Shown here in pieces: positions 40,986-51,151 of a stretch of DNA of 64,000 bases. Where the stretch lies: assembly GCA_947589075.1 (NCBI GenBank), contig CANQBS010000004.1, forward strand, positions 1-64,000, in the 5' to 3' direction. Within the stretch, counting starts at the first letter, position 1; each line of letters opens with the position of its first letter. The translations under genes and the position numbers were made by a program. Source of the DNA: an uncultured Acetatifactor sp. (GTDB lineage: Bacteria; Bacillota; Clostridia; Lachnospirales; Lachnospiraceae). The notes beneath the pieces were generated by a model that searched no databases, was not told where the DNA came from, and worked only from the letters and a program-made list of their open reading frames with translations.

Positions 40986-41516
40986 TTGTCCACAGGCATG
41001 GATGAATTCGTGGACTGGGAAAAGGGAACCTGTGATTTTGACAGTGAGGAGTTTAAGGAGTTTCTGGCTTTTGCCCGGGATTACCAGGGCGGTTACCGTT
41101 CAAAGAACCTGATGGAGGCGATCCATAGCGGGGAGATCGCGGTCACATACGGATGGATAAACGCAGTGTCTGATTATCAGATCGCGAAGGCTCTGTATGG
41201 GGAGAACTTAAGCTTTATCGGTCTGCCTACCCAGAAGGAATCCGGGGTTGCCGCATATTTCGGGGAAGAGATGGCGGTTAATGCAAGGAGCCTTCACCAG
41301 GAGGCGGCCTGGGAGTTCTTAAAATATTATATCCTGAACGGCAGCCAGAAGGTCGCCAAGAACACCTTCATTACCGCAGCGGGAGATTCCGTCATCGTGT
41401 ATGCGGCTACCAGAGAGGAGGAGGCTTCCTATTATTTCAGGAAAAAGAAGGATGTGAACGCAGTGGTGGATGTCATCCAGAACAGGGTGACGCTGTATCT
41501 GCAGGAAATGCAGTGA
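40986..41516 (+). pseudogene. 5'-truncated extracellular solute-binding protein (family 1) remnant
   Basis: 176 aa matching only the C-terminal half of SBP_bac_1-type proteins (FIGLPTQKESGVAAYFGEEMAVNARSLHQEAAWEFLKYYI); no RBS or signal peptide. Confidence 0.65.
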
Positions 41517-41660
41517 TTCGTAAAAAAACGCTGGTCATAGAGAAGGAACTGTTACAGCAAAATAAGAAGGATTTGTTATAGCAAAATTGCGTTGACAATC
41601 TCCCTGAAAGAAGGTAACATGAATCTTACCAAACAGAAAAAAGGGAGAGGACATAAAATC

Positions 41661-42866
41661 ATGGACGACATCAGGATAGGATATATCGGTTTGGGCGCAA
41701 GAGGCTATTGGCTTTTGAAGGACGTGGTGCTGAAGCAGGGAGAACGGGTAACGGCAGTATGCGACGTTTATGAGGACCGGGCAAGGGAAGGCGCAAGGCT
41801 TGTGACAGAAGCGGGACAGGAGGAGCCACGTGTCTATACGGATTACCGTGATGTGATCGCAGATGAGTCTGTGAATACAGTGATCATCCTGACAGCCTGG
41901 GAATACCATGCGGAGATCGCGATAGCGGCCATGCGGGCGGGAAAGGCCGTGGCCATGGAGGTGGGCGGTTCTTATACGCTGGAGCCCTGCTTTGAACTGG
42001 TGAAAACCTATGAGGAGACCCAGGTGCCTTTTATGTTCCTGGAGAACTGCTGCTTCGGCAGAAGGGAAATGATGGTGCTCCATATGGCACAGCAGGGCGT
42101 TTTGGGAGATATTGTACACTGCAGCGGGGGATACCAGCACGACCTGCGGGAGGAGATCTCCTATGGCAGGGAGAACAGGCATTACAGGCTGCGCAATTAT
42201 CTGAGCCATAACTGTGAGAATTATCCCACCCATGATCTGGGACCGATTGCCAGGATCCTGAAGATCAACAGGGGAAACCGTATGATGACTCTTTCCTCTA
42301 CAGCTTCCAGGGCAGCGGGGCTGCATGCCTATATTCTGGAGCATAAGCCGGAGGATGCATTTTTGCGGGATAAGCAGTTTGCCCAGGGGGATGTGGTTAC
42401 CACCGTCATCAAATGCGCGGACGGTTCCACCATTGTGCTGACCCTGGATACCACCCTTCCCAGGTATTACAGCCGGGGCTTTACCGTGCGGGGGACGAAG
42501 GGGATGTACGAAGAGGTAACGGATTCTGTTTTCCTGGACTGCCCGGAACACAGAGCCCATGATTTTGACTGGCGGAAAAGCTGCATCAACAATGCCCGGG
42601 AGTTTGAGGAAAAATATGATCACCCGGTATGGAAGCAGTACCTGAAGGAAGGGACAAAGGGCGGTCATGACGGTATGGACTGGCTGGAGTTTCAGCAGTT
42701 CTTCAAGGCGCTGCGGGAGGACGCTCCCATGCCGGTGGATGTCTACGACGCCGCCAGCTGGATGGCTGTGACGGCCCTTTCCGAGATGTCCATCGCCAGA
42801 GGCGGGGCAGTAGTGGATGTCCCCGATTTTACCGGCGGTAAGTGGCACCGGGATATTCTTCTTTAA
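41661..42866 (+). CDS. Gfo/Idh/MocA family oxidoreductase
   Basis: MDDIRIGYIGLGARGYWLLKDVVLKQGERVTAVCDVYEDRA; NHDLGPIARILKINRG-type motif (THDLGPIARIL). Confidence 0.9.
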   Translation: MDDIRIGYIGLGARGYWLLKDVVLKQGERVTAVCDVYEDRAREGARLVTEAGQEEPRVYTDYRDVIADESVNTVIILTAWEYHAEIAIAAMRAGKAVAMEVGGSYTLEPCFELVKTYEETQVPFMFLENCCFGRREMMVLHMAQQGVLGDIVHCSGGYQHDLREEISYGRENRHYRLRNYLSHNCENYPTHDLGPIARILKINRGNRMMTLSSTASRAAGLHAYILEHKPEDAFLRDKQFAQGDVVTTVIKCADGSTIVLTLDTTLPRYYSRGFTVRGTKGMYEEVTDSVFLDCPEHRAHDFDWRKSCINNAREFEEKYDHPVWKQYLKEGTKGGHDGMDWLEFQQFFKALREDAPMPVDVYDAASWMAVTALSEMSIARGGAVVDVPDFTGGKWHRDILL

Positions 42867-42875
42867 AATAGAAAA

Positions 42876-42920
42876 AGCGGCGAAATGGCATATCTGACCA
42901 TTCCGCCGCTGCTTTTTTAG
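42876..42920. terminator. Terminator between Gfo/Idh gene and the convergent pseudopilin cluster
   Basis: AGCGGCGAAATGG...CCATTCCGCCGCT followed by GCTTTTTT. Confidence 0.7.
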
Positions 42921-42988
42921 AGGCGCAGGATAATGCCGGGTGCCGATTCGTCATCTGGCATTACTCTGTGCCTTGAGCGCCGCCGATC

Positions 42989-43489
42989 TCACCTGAATAC
43001 CGGCAGGGTGGAATCGTAATCGTATTCTTCCGTATTGACTACTTTCCAGCAGGCGATCTGGTAGAAGCCCTGCTCATCTGAAACAGGATAAACGGGCTCC
43101 AGGGACACCTGAAGTATCTGGGTATCGGAGATCTTTACCGTAAAGGAACATTCCAATTCTCCGGTCTTTTCGGAATATTCCGCCGCAGAAGAAGAGGCCT
43201 CATGTGCTTCTGCCAGCTGTCTGTCCAGCTGGGCGATGCGGGCTTCTGCAATGTTGCAGGCGTTATAATAATCGGTGGTCCGGTTCAGGATCTTGCGGCT
43301 CAGCTTGCTGTCGGCGTTGGCGCTGACCAGGGAGAGGGTTGCGAAGGAAACCAGGCACAGGATCACAAAAATAAGCAGGATGGAAGAGGAACCTACATTA
43401 ACTCCCATCCGTATCTTCCTGGGTGCAGGGGACTCTTCTGTATTTGACTTAGGGCTTAAGGAGGAAGAGGATTGGAGATTGTTCATCAT
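42989..43489 (-). CDS. Hypothetical single-TM protein of a pseudopilin/T2SS-like cluster
   Basis: N-terminal TM segment SSILLIFVILCLVSFATLSLVSANADSKLS; overlaps adjacent pseudopilin-like ORFs. Confidence 0.6.
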   Translation of the reverse strand: MMNNLQSSSSLSPKSNTEESPAPRKIRMGVNVGSSSILLIFVILCLVSFATLSLVSANADSKLSRKILNRTTDYYNACNIAEARIAQLDRQLAEAHEASSSAAEYSEKTGELECSFTVKISDTQILQVSLEPVYPVSDEQGFYQIACWKVVNTEEYDYDSTLPVFR

Positions 43490-43929
43490 TGAGCCCTCCT
43501 TTCAGAAATATGATGATCCAGGTGCAGGGAGTAAATGGTTTCCTGACCTTTTATGCTGAGAAGCTGAATATCCGCGCTGATCAGCCCCGTGTCCTGTGAC
43601 GGTCCGCTGCCCGATACCACGGCGGTATAGGAGGCTTCATTTTCAGAACAGGCCGCCCATGTATTATCCCAGTAAAGTGAGAGAGTTCCCGTTTCAGACA
43701 GAGTGCTGTCCGGGAAAAGCTGCTGCAGGGCATCCAGATCGCCTTCTGTTCCCAGGTAGCCTTCCGCCAGGTTCTGAACCAGATTGATGGCGTGATTTTC
43801 GTTTATGGTCTGCTGGCTGATCAGATGTGAGCGGACAAACAGTCTGATGCACACGGTGCTGGTCAGAGAAAAGAACAGGATCGCTATAATAAGTTCCATC
43901 AGAAAAAGGCTGGATTTTGAATGTTTCAT
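43486..43929 (-). CDS. Pseudopilin-like protein
   Basis: MKHSKSSLFLMELIIAILFFSLTSTVCIRLFV, pilin-like hydrophobic N-terminus with Glu after the cleavage-like region. Confidence 0.6.
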   Translation of the reverse strand: MKHSKSSLFLMELIIAILFFSLTSTVCIRLFVRSHLISQQTINENHAINLVQNLAEGYLGTEGDLDALQQLFPDSTLSETGTLSLYWDNTWAACSENEASYTAVVSGSGPSQDTGLISADIQLLSIKGQETIYSLHLDHHISERRAQ

Positions 43930-43945
43930 AAGAAAGATCCTTTCT

Positions 43946-44437
43946 CTATTGCTTTGAATGTACATTGAGAAGAAGGGACTTGGCCTCCCCCTCCGCAGTG
44001 GTCAGTCTGACTGAGAAAAGAGAGTCCGACAGGGCTTTTATCTCCATATCTTTTAAGGGCATGATGGCCTGCCCCGCTCCAAGGGTGTCGCCTACAAGAT
44101 CAGCGCCTCTGCGGGTAAAGAGCTCCATCAGATTTCCCTGATGAAAGTACAGGTAGGTGCAATATTCCTGACCTTCTATGTCCTGACTTAAGACAAGGGC
44201 GTCCGTATCTTCCAGCTGCTCTAGGGAAACGCTCCCCGCCGCGTCGCCCTGGCGGAGCTTCTCCGTGATATAGGCGGTAGCCGTGCGGGAATCGAAGTTG
44301 CTGCTCATATCGTCTACGGTATTTTGATAAACATTTGCGCCGATCATTACGAGCATCAGCGCTGAAAAGGCAAAAATGCCGAAAAGCGCCAGTACAAACA
44401 GTACATCTATAATATGCCGGTCCTGGGTTTTATTCAT
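43946..44437 (-). CDS. DUF4860-like pilus-associated protein
   Basis: MNKTQDRHIIDVLFVLALFGIFAFSALMLVMIGANVYQNTVDDMSSNFDSRTATAYITEKLRQGD. Confidence 0.6.
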   Translation of the reverse strand: MNKTQDRHIIDVLFVLALFGIFAFSALMLVMIGANVYQNTVDDMSSNFDSRTATAYITEKLRQGDAAGSVSLEQLEDTDALVLSQDIEGQEYCTYLYFHQGNLMELFTRRGADLVGDTLGAGQAIMPLKDMEIKALSDSLFSVRLTTAEGEAKSLLLNVHSKQ

Positions 44438-44512
44438 GGCTTGTTCCTTTCTTTTGCTTTCCTGTGACAGAGATCGTCAAACTGGTATTCCGGGACACAG
44501 ACGGCAGCCGGT

Positions 44513-44863
44513 CTATTGGAAAAAAGACTGGCCCGTGCGGCGTATCACGGTCACATCGGGAAGCATATTGGATGCAAAGATCTGATAATCTATGAAAAAA
44601 ATTTCCTTATCGTAAAGAAGTCCGTAATGCTCCTCCAGGTATTCCAGGCTGGGAGGATAGACCCCTTCCACCGCGTAACATTGGGAAATGCTGCGGGAAA
44701 GAGCGTTTTCCAGGCTTTCCTTCTGTTTCTCCAGAGTGGTGTCGTTCACAGTAGTGATCCCCCTCAGGAAGATGAAAAACAGGATCAGAAAAGCTGCGAT
44801 GGGAAGAAATCCCATGAATCTTCTCATAAAATGGGGCTTATTATGTTCGAATCGGTTGAACAT
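44513..44863 (-). CDS. Hypothetical single-TM protein of the pseudopilin cluster
   Basis: 116 aa, N-terminal TM, position in cluster. Confidence 0.5.
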   Translation of the reverse strand: MFNRFEHNKPHFMRRFMGFLPIAAFLILFFIFLRGITTVNDTTLEKQKESLENALSRSISQCYAVEGVYPPSLEYLEEHYGLLYDKEIFFIDYQIFASNMLPDVTVIRRTGQSFFQ

Positions 44864-44943
44864 ACCTCAGGTTCCTTTCTTTTCAATGGATCTCGGCGCG
44901 CCGATACAGATTCCGTATCCGCAGGGCGCAGACCGACTCAGGC

Positions 44944-45990
44944 TTATCCGATGCTGGCCATGATCCCCATAAGGGGCAGGATGACGGAAAGAAGGATCAT
45001 GCCTACGATCAGGGACAGGATAATGACCAGGGTGGGTTCCAGGACAGAAAGAATGGATTGGATCCTGCGGTCGGTTTCCTTCTCGTAGTTATCCGCTATC
45101 TTGCGCATCACAGCGTCTATATTGCCGCTGCGGAAGCCTACGGCCACCATCCTGGAATGCAGGCTGGAAAAGATATCCGCGCTTGTCAGAGCCTCCGCCA
45201 GGTTTTCTCCTTCCTGGATGGCTTTCTTGCAGCCGGCGATCTTCTCCCGCATTTTATCGTTCTCCACCAGGAGACTCACCATGTCCAGGCTGGCAAAGGT
45301 ATCCATCCCGCTGCTCATGGCCATCGCCATGCCGCTGGCAAACCGCTGGCAGGCAATGCTTTCATAGAAATGTCTGGTCAGGGGAAAAACTGTCAGGAAA
45401 CGGCTGGTCTTTTTCTTCCCGAACTTTGTGCGGGTAGCCGCGATATAAAGGGCTGCCAGGAGGATCAGGACTGCGATCAGCACCAGGGAATAGCGGTTAA
45501 TGGAGTTGCCCAGCTTTAAAAGCGTGCCGGCAAAACCGGTCATTTCGCTTCCCAGCTCCACAAACACCTGATTGAAGATCGGGAGGACCCTGCTGATCAG
45601 GACGAAAATGACCACCAGCATCATGACGATCATGATGAAAGGATAAGTGATGGCGCTTTTAATGTTATTGGAGATAGCCTCCTCTTTTTCATAATATGCG
45701 GCGAGGGACTGCATGCAGTCATCCAGGTTGCCGGATTCCTCTCCCAGGGCGATCATGTTGAGCACATAGTCCGGAAATAATCCTGTTGCCGCCAGTGCGT
45801 TATGGAAGGATTCTCCCTGCCGGCATACATCCAGAATCTTACTGATGATTTCTCTGCCGCCGGAGGCATCCGTGTCCTTTAACAGGATATTCATGCTTTC
45901 CTCCGGGGCGATCCCTGCCTGGAACAGCATGGCTGTCTGACTGCAGAAGGAAGCGATTTCAGCGTTGGATAATAATTTTTCTTTTTTCAT
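44944..45990 (-). CDS. Type II secretion system F family protein
   Basis: Duplicated T2SSF domain, FCSQTAMLFQAGIAPEESMNIL and YESIACQRFASGMAMAMSSGMD; multiple TM helices. Confidence 0.9.
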   Translation of the reverse strand: MKKEKLLSNAEIASFCSQTAMLFQAGIAPEESMNILLKDTDASGGREIISKILDVCRQGESFHNALAATGLFPDYVLNMIALGEESGNLDDCMQSLAAYYEKEEAISNNIKSAITYPFIMIVMMLVVIFVLISRVLPIFNQVFVELGSEMTGFAGTLLKLGNSINRYSLVLIAVLILLAALYIAATRTKFGKKKTSRFLTVFPLTRHFYESIACQRFASGMAMAMSSGMDTFASLDMVSLLVENDKMREKIAGCKKAIQEGENLAEALTSADIFSSLHSRMVAVGFRSGNIDAVMRKIADNYEKETDRRIQSILSVLEPTLVIILSLIVGMILLSVILPLMGIMASIG

Positions 45991-46000
45991 GGCTTTCTCC

Positions 46001-47041
46001 TTAATATTCATAGCTTATAACGTAATTGGTTCCGTCCCCGATATATTCCCTGAGCTTTCTTTCTGAAGTGTTGGGATTCGCCGCAAAGGTAGGATCCATC
46101 AGTTTCCAGTTCTTTCCGTCAAATTCCACGATGTTGTTGACCCAGCCGATATCTGTGATATAGGTGCTGATCCATGCATGGTAAGCATCCCCTGCATATC
46201 CTACCTCAAGCTTGGTAGGGATATTCTGGCTGCGGAGCATACTGGTCATCACCGCGGCATAGTCCAGACAGATACCGGTACCGGTTTCCAGGGTGGAATC
46301 CACATCGCTGATGTAGCCCGAAGGAGGATTCTCCGCCTTTGCATAGTCGTAAGTGATATTATCGATTAAATAATTATAAACGTTTGCTACAACATCCAGG
46401 TCGGAGGCAGCGGTTTTTGCCAGATCGGCTCCCTTGGCAACGGTATCGCAGTCCCTGTCATAGAATACATACTGACTGGGTACCAGAAAGGGCTGGAATT
46501 CATCCTCCAGCTTCACTTCTACTTCGACCTTCATGGCCGCGCTGTAGGTGGTGCCGGAAACATTCTCATAAACGCCGATGGAATAGGTGCCGTCCCCGGC
46601 AGTGAAGGGGAAAGCGATATAATCCTTTTCCTTGAGATCGTACTTATATTGCACCTTGTCAGGTCCGGTGATCATCAGCTTTACCTTGGGATTGCTCCCG
46701 AAGTATTTAGCCATGCAGTAGCCCTTGGAGCTGTTGGACACATCCACGGAGGTCACATCGTTGCTGTAGCTTTCCGTGCCGGGGGCTTCCTGTTCAGGAA
46801 CATAGGGAGTATTATCCCTTAAAATGACCTCCTCCTGGGGAGGCTGCTGGACCGAAGAACTGGAAGGAACAGGGGTCTCAGCCATGGTGGTGGCTTCTAC
46901 AGTTATGGAAGGTTCCGTACTGTCTGGCAAAGGAACGGTATCCGAAGCGCCTGGGCCGTCAGAGGCGCAGGCCGACAGGCCGAGCGCCGCTGCTGCAATG
47001 AGGGCGGCAAGATACCTCTTTTTGAATTTATAATGATACAA
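46001..47041 (-). CDS. Transglutaminase-like domain lipoprotein
   Basis: GGAGG RBS followed by a TTG start at 47041 gives lipoprotein signal KKRYLAALIAAAALGLSACASD; catalytic region TGTGICLDYAAVMTSMLRSQNIPTKLEVGYAGDAYHAWISTYI...WKLMDPT. Confidence 0.8.
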   Translation of the reverse strand: MYHYKFKKRYLAALIAAAALGLSACASDGPGASDTVPLPDSTEPSITVEATTMAETPVPSSSSVQQPPQEEVILRDNTPYVPEQEAPGTESYSNDVTSVDVSNSSKGYCMAKYFGSNPKVKLMITGPDKVQYKYDLKEKDYIAFPFTAGDGTYSIGVYENVSGTTYSAAMKVEVEVKLEDEFQPFLVPSQYVFYDRDCDTVAKGADLAKTAASDLDVVANVYNYLIDNITYDYAKAENPPSGYISDVDSTLETGTGICLDYAAVMTSMLRSQNIPTKLEVGYAGDAYHAWISTYITDIGWVNNIVEFDGKNWKLMDPTFAANPNTSERKLREYIGDGTNYVISYEY

Positions 47042-47176
47042 TTCGTACACCTCCAATGGAAATACACTCAATACTTTCATTATTATAATGCATTTATAAA
47101 AAAAAGAAAAGGGGGAAGGACTTTCTTTTTCAAGAAAACTGTTGTATACTAAAAGCCTGAAAGTGAGGTGCGGAAT

Positions 47177-48025
47177 ATGAAAGTATTTGTAACGGGCGTA
47201 AGAGGACAGCTGGGCTATGATGTAATGAATGAATTGGAGAAAAGAGGACTGGAAGCAGCAGGCGTCGATATCCAGGAAATGGATATTACGGATGCGGACT
47301 GTGTGGAAAGAGTGATAAGTGATGCCGCGCCGGACGCGGTGATCCACTGTGCAGCTTATACGGCTGTGGACGCCGCACAGGACAATGAGGAATTGTGCAG
47401 AAGGGTGAACGCGGAGGGAACTGCCAATATAGCCAGGGTCTGCAGGGAGCGTCATATTAAGATGATGTACATCAGCACGGATTATGTGTTTGACGGAAAA
47501 GGAACAAGACCCTGGGAACCGGATGACGAGAGGCATCCCCTGAATGTCTACGGTCAGACGAAGTATGAAGGGGAGCTGGCGGTGACTGAAAATCTGGATC
47601 AGTATTTTATCGTCCGTATTGCCTGGGTATTCGGGGTGAATGGGAAAAACTTCATCAAAACCATGCTGAATCTGGCCAAAACCCACGATACCATCACGGT
47701 GGTAAACGACCAGTATGGTTCTCCCACCTATACCTATGATCTGGCGAGGCTTTTAGTGGATATGATCCAGACGGATAAATATGGTTTTTATCATGCGACC
47801 AACGAGGGGATCTGCACCTGGTATGAATTTGCCTGCGAGATTTTCAGACAGGCAGGAGTAAAGGTGAATGTCCTGCCGGTTTCCGCCGCCCAGTATGCGG
47901 CGAAGGCGCCTCGCCCGGAGAACAGCAGAATGAGCAAGGAGAAGCTTACGGAAAATGGATTTGAAAGGCTTCCGGCCTGGCAGGATGCCCTGGGAAGATA
48001 TCTGGAGGCGTTAAAAGAGCGTTGA
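47177..48025 (+). CDS. rfbD: dTDP-4-dehydrorhamnose reductase (RfbD family)
   Basis: MKVFVTGVRGQLGYDVMNELEKRG, MYISTDYVFDGKGTRPWEPDDERHPLNVYGQTKYEGE. Confidence 0.92.
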   Translation: MKVFVTGVRGQLGYDVMNELEKRGLEAAGVDIQEMDITDADCVERVISDAAPDAVIHCAAYTAVDAAQDNEELCRRVNAEGTANIARVCRERHIKMMYISTDYVFDGKGTRPWEPDDERHPLNVYGQTKYEGELAVTENLDQYFIVRIAWVFGVNGKNFIKTMLNLAKTHDTITVVNDQYGSPTYTYDLARLLVDMIQTDKYGFYHATNEGICTWYEFACEIFRQAGVKVNVLPVSAAQYAAKAPRPENSRMSKEKLTENGFERLPAWQDALGRYLEALKER

Positions 48026-48139
48026 CAGTATAAAAAAGCTGGTGAGATCATGCCTCGAATTGACAATGAGGTGTTTCCTTCCTATAATAGGTATAATTTT
48101 ATGGAAAATTTCAGCAGAAGGAATCAGAGGAGAGGTTAA

Positions 48140-49798
48140 ATGCATTTGATTAAGAATTTCAGCAAAAACAGGCAGATGATACGGGTGTTTGGAATTGCAC
48201 TGGTATTAATGCTGTTTGGTTTGGGGTCCTTTTTATTCTGGGGAAGCAAAAAACAGGTATGGTTTTGTGATGAAATATACACATACGGCTCTGCGAATGG
48301 CTTTGAACAGGACTGGCCCGCCGCTTATGTGGACGAGTGGATGACAGGAAAAGATGTGGAAGCTTTCTTTTCTGCTGATTGGGATGTGTTAGCTTTAAAT
48401 GAGGTAACTGTACGCCTTTATAATGATCATGTTCCTTTGTATTTTTGGCTGTTTCGTATAATATCTTTTTTGTTCTTTCGGGGAAGCGGTTCTATTTGGA
48501 TCGGGCTCAGCATCAATCTGTTTTTTTATCTGTTTTTTTTGGAGATAGTGTATTTCCTGTTCCTGAAATTGACCAAAAGCCCTGTTCCGTCGGGCATGGC
48601 AGCCTTTTTTACGGTTATTTTTAATCGCTTGATAATAGAGCAGGCAACGACCTTGAGAATGTATATGATGCTTTTATGGGCACAAATGTTGTTATTGCTT
48701 GCAGGAATGTGGGTTCTAAACAGTATTTGGAAGAATAAACTCAGTCCGTTTAGTTTCATTGGCTTGTACTTGATCAGTGTGATTGGTTTCCTGACCCATT
48801 ATGATTTTTGGGTGTTTTATGCGATAACGGCAGCGCTTTTCTGTTTATGGTTATTGTTTTTAGTTTATAAGAAGCGTGGAAAGATGTTCTGGCGCTCGAA
48901 AGAGTTTGGCTGTGTCCTGATCTGGTGTATTGACTTTGCCCTGGCACTCTTTTCTACGATTTTGCTTTTCCCATATTGCAGATGGAATTTAAATCGGGGG
49001 AAAGGGCAGATAGCTCTTTATTCCTTAATGGACTTCTCTTCTGAAAAGATTAAACAGATAATTTGGGGGTATGAGCGTTTATCCCGTTCTATTTTTGGAG
49101 AAAACATGCCCGTAGCTGCAGGGCTGCTTCTCATTTTCGGATGTATTATCGGCGGTGGGATTTTATTATACAGAAAAAAGGAAAAGAAGCTGCTGACCGG
49201 ATATGTGCTGACAATGCTGGTCGCGCAAAGCTATCAGATAGTGGTATGCTTTACTTTGCCGGATGCTTGGGAAGAACGTTACCTTTGGGGAGAATTTACT
49301 CTTGTGATGCTTTGCATGGCCTGGGGCGGAATATTGCTTTTGAATTGTATATTCGATAAAATAAAGGATAGCAGATATCGCAGGATCTCGATCCTTTTAA
49401 CAAGCATTATTCTGTCTGTCTGTATCCTTGCAGGGGAATTTTCCATCATTGACGATGGAAGAGGGGTTGCATATCTGTTTCAGGAGGAAAAGGATGTAAA
49501 GGTACTTGAGGCTCATAAAGATATCCCCTGGGTTATTTACGGTCCTACGGGAGGCGTATATTCTTATTATGATTGGCTGATTCCTCAAAAAATATGTTTT
49601 CTTACCGAGAATGATACGGATGAAGACAGATGGGCAATACAGGAGCTGCAGGATGAAAGTAGTTTTATATTGTATTCTTTTGAAGAATATTATCCACACG
49701 CACTGGAGTTGTTTGAGCAGGAACTTGGAGAAAAGCTGGAGGGAAATTTTTTGTTTAGAAGTACGAACTTAAGCATATACCTGATACAGAAGAGGTGA
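48140..49798 (+). CDS. Multipass membrane protein, glycosyltransferase-39/ArnT-like
   Basis: 552 aa with many TM segments; N-terminal WFCDEIYTYGSANG acidic loop resembles GT-C glycosyltransferases. Confidence 0.55.
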   Translation: MHLIKNFSKNRQMIRVFGIALVLMLFGLGSFLFWGSKKQVWFCDEIYTYGSANGFEQDWPAAYVDEWMTGKDVEAFFSADWDVLALNEVTVRLYNDHVPLYFWLFRIISFLFFRGSGSIWIGLSINLFFYLFFLEIVYFLFLKLTKSPVPSGMAAFFTVIFNRLIIEQATTLRMYMMLLWAQMLLLLAGMWVLNSIWKNKLSPFSFIGLYLISVIGFLTHYDFWVFYAITAALFCLWLLFLVYKKRGKMFWRSKEFGCVLIWCIDFALALFSTILLFPYCRWNLNRGKGQIALYSLMDFSSEKIKQIIWGYERLSRSIFGENMPVAAGLLLIFGCIIGGGILLYRKKEKKLLTGYVLTMLVAQSYQIVVCFTLPDAWEERYLWGEFTLVMLCMAWGGILLLNCIFDKIKDSRYRRISILLTSIILSVCILAGEFSIIDDGRGVAYLFQEEKDVKVLEAHKDIPWVIYGPTGGVYSYYDWLIPQKICFLTENDTDEDRWAIQELQDESSFILYSFEEYYPHALELFEQELGEKLEGNFLFRSTNLSIYLIQKR

Positions 49799-49814
49799 AA
49801 AATTTTTTCGGCCG

Positions 49815-49906
49815 CACAAAAGAATTTCAGTCACACAAAAAATTTTTAGTCACACACAAAAAAATTTTAGTCACACAAAAAATTTTTAGTACACACAAAA
49901 AATATC
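49815..49906. repeat. Imperfect tandem repeats (17-21 bp) with A-tracts upstream of the rpsL promoter
   Basis: Five units of (C)ACACAAAAAATTTTTAGT type. Confidence 0.85.
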
Positions 49907-49935
49907 TTGACAACAGACCTGCAAACAAGTATACT
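49907..49935 (+). promoter_or_regulatory. Consensus sigma-A promoter of the str operon
   Basis: TTGACA-N17-TATACT. Confidence 0.85.
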
Positions 49936-50076
49936 ACTCTAGTATGTCGGTTCACGTACGTTTATTTCTGGCGCAGTGAATCACATATAAAACTCCATTG
50001 TTTGCAGGTTGTTTTTTTATCTGCGAATAAAATGGAAAAATTTATCAATACTACAACAAGAAAGAGGTGAAACAGA

Positions 50077-50511
50077 ATGCCAACATTTAACCAGTTAGTG
50101 AGAAAGGGTCGTCAGACTGCGGTGAAGAAATCCACGGCACCCGCTTTGCAGAAGGGCTATAACTCCCTGCATAAGAAGGCTACGGAGATTTCCGCTCCTC
50201 AGAAGAGAGGCGTATGCACCGTTGTGAAGACAGATACCCCGAGAAAGCCTAACTCAGCCCTGAGAAAGATTGCCAGAGTACGTCTTTCCAATGGAATCGA
50301 AGTGACCAGCTACATTCCCGGCGAGGGTCATAACCTGCAGGAACACAGCGTGGTGCTGATCAGGGGCGGAAGAGTGAAGGATATGCCTGGTGTAAGATAT
50401 CACATCATTCGTGGTACCCTTGATACCGCAGGCGTTGCTAACAGAAAGCAGGCCCGTTCCAAGTATGGCGCCAAGAGGCCTAAGGCTGGTAAGACCGCTG
50501 CCAAGAAATAA
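50077..50511 (+). CDS. rpsL: 30S ribosomal protein S12
   Basis: [12 protein letters not shown]...[67 protein letters not shown]. Confidence 0.98.
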   Translation: MPTFNQLVRKGRQTAVKKSTAPALQKGYNSLHKKATEISAPQKRGVCTVVKTDTPRKPNSALRKIARVRLSNGIEVTSYIPGEGHNLQEHSVVLIRGGRVKDMPGVRYHIIRGTLDTAGVANRKQARSKYGAKRPKAGKTAAKK

Positions 50512-50565
50512 TCGGTCTGAAAGTACCACTGAACGAACTAAGAAAAGTGTTGGAATTCTGTATGA

Positions 50566-51126
<561 letters not shown>

Positions 51127-51151
51127 TGCAGGACTTTAGGAGGAAGATATC

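Noticed and set aside
41535-42848. 437-aa antisense ORF opposite the Gfo/Idh gene
   Set aside because: Antisense to a clear oxidoreductase; no domain-like sequence.
47042-47686. N-terminal extension of the transglutaminase ORF up to 561 aa
   Set aside because: The extension overlaps rfbD in antisense and precedes a clear lipoprotein signal; the TTG at 47041 with a GGAGG RBS is preferred.
49815-49906. CRISPR-like array
   Set aside because: Repeats are contiguous with no unique spacers, and there are no cas genes nearby.
49795-50070. 91-aa ORF spanning the A-tract repeats
   Set aside because: It translates the tandem repeats and the rpsL promoter; explained as regulatory DNA, not a gene.
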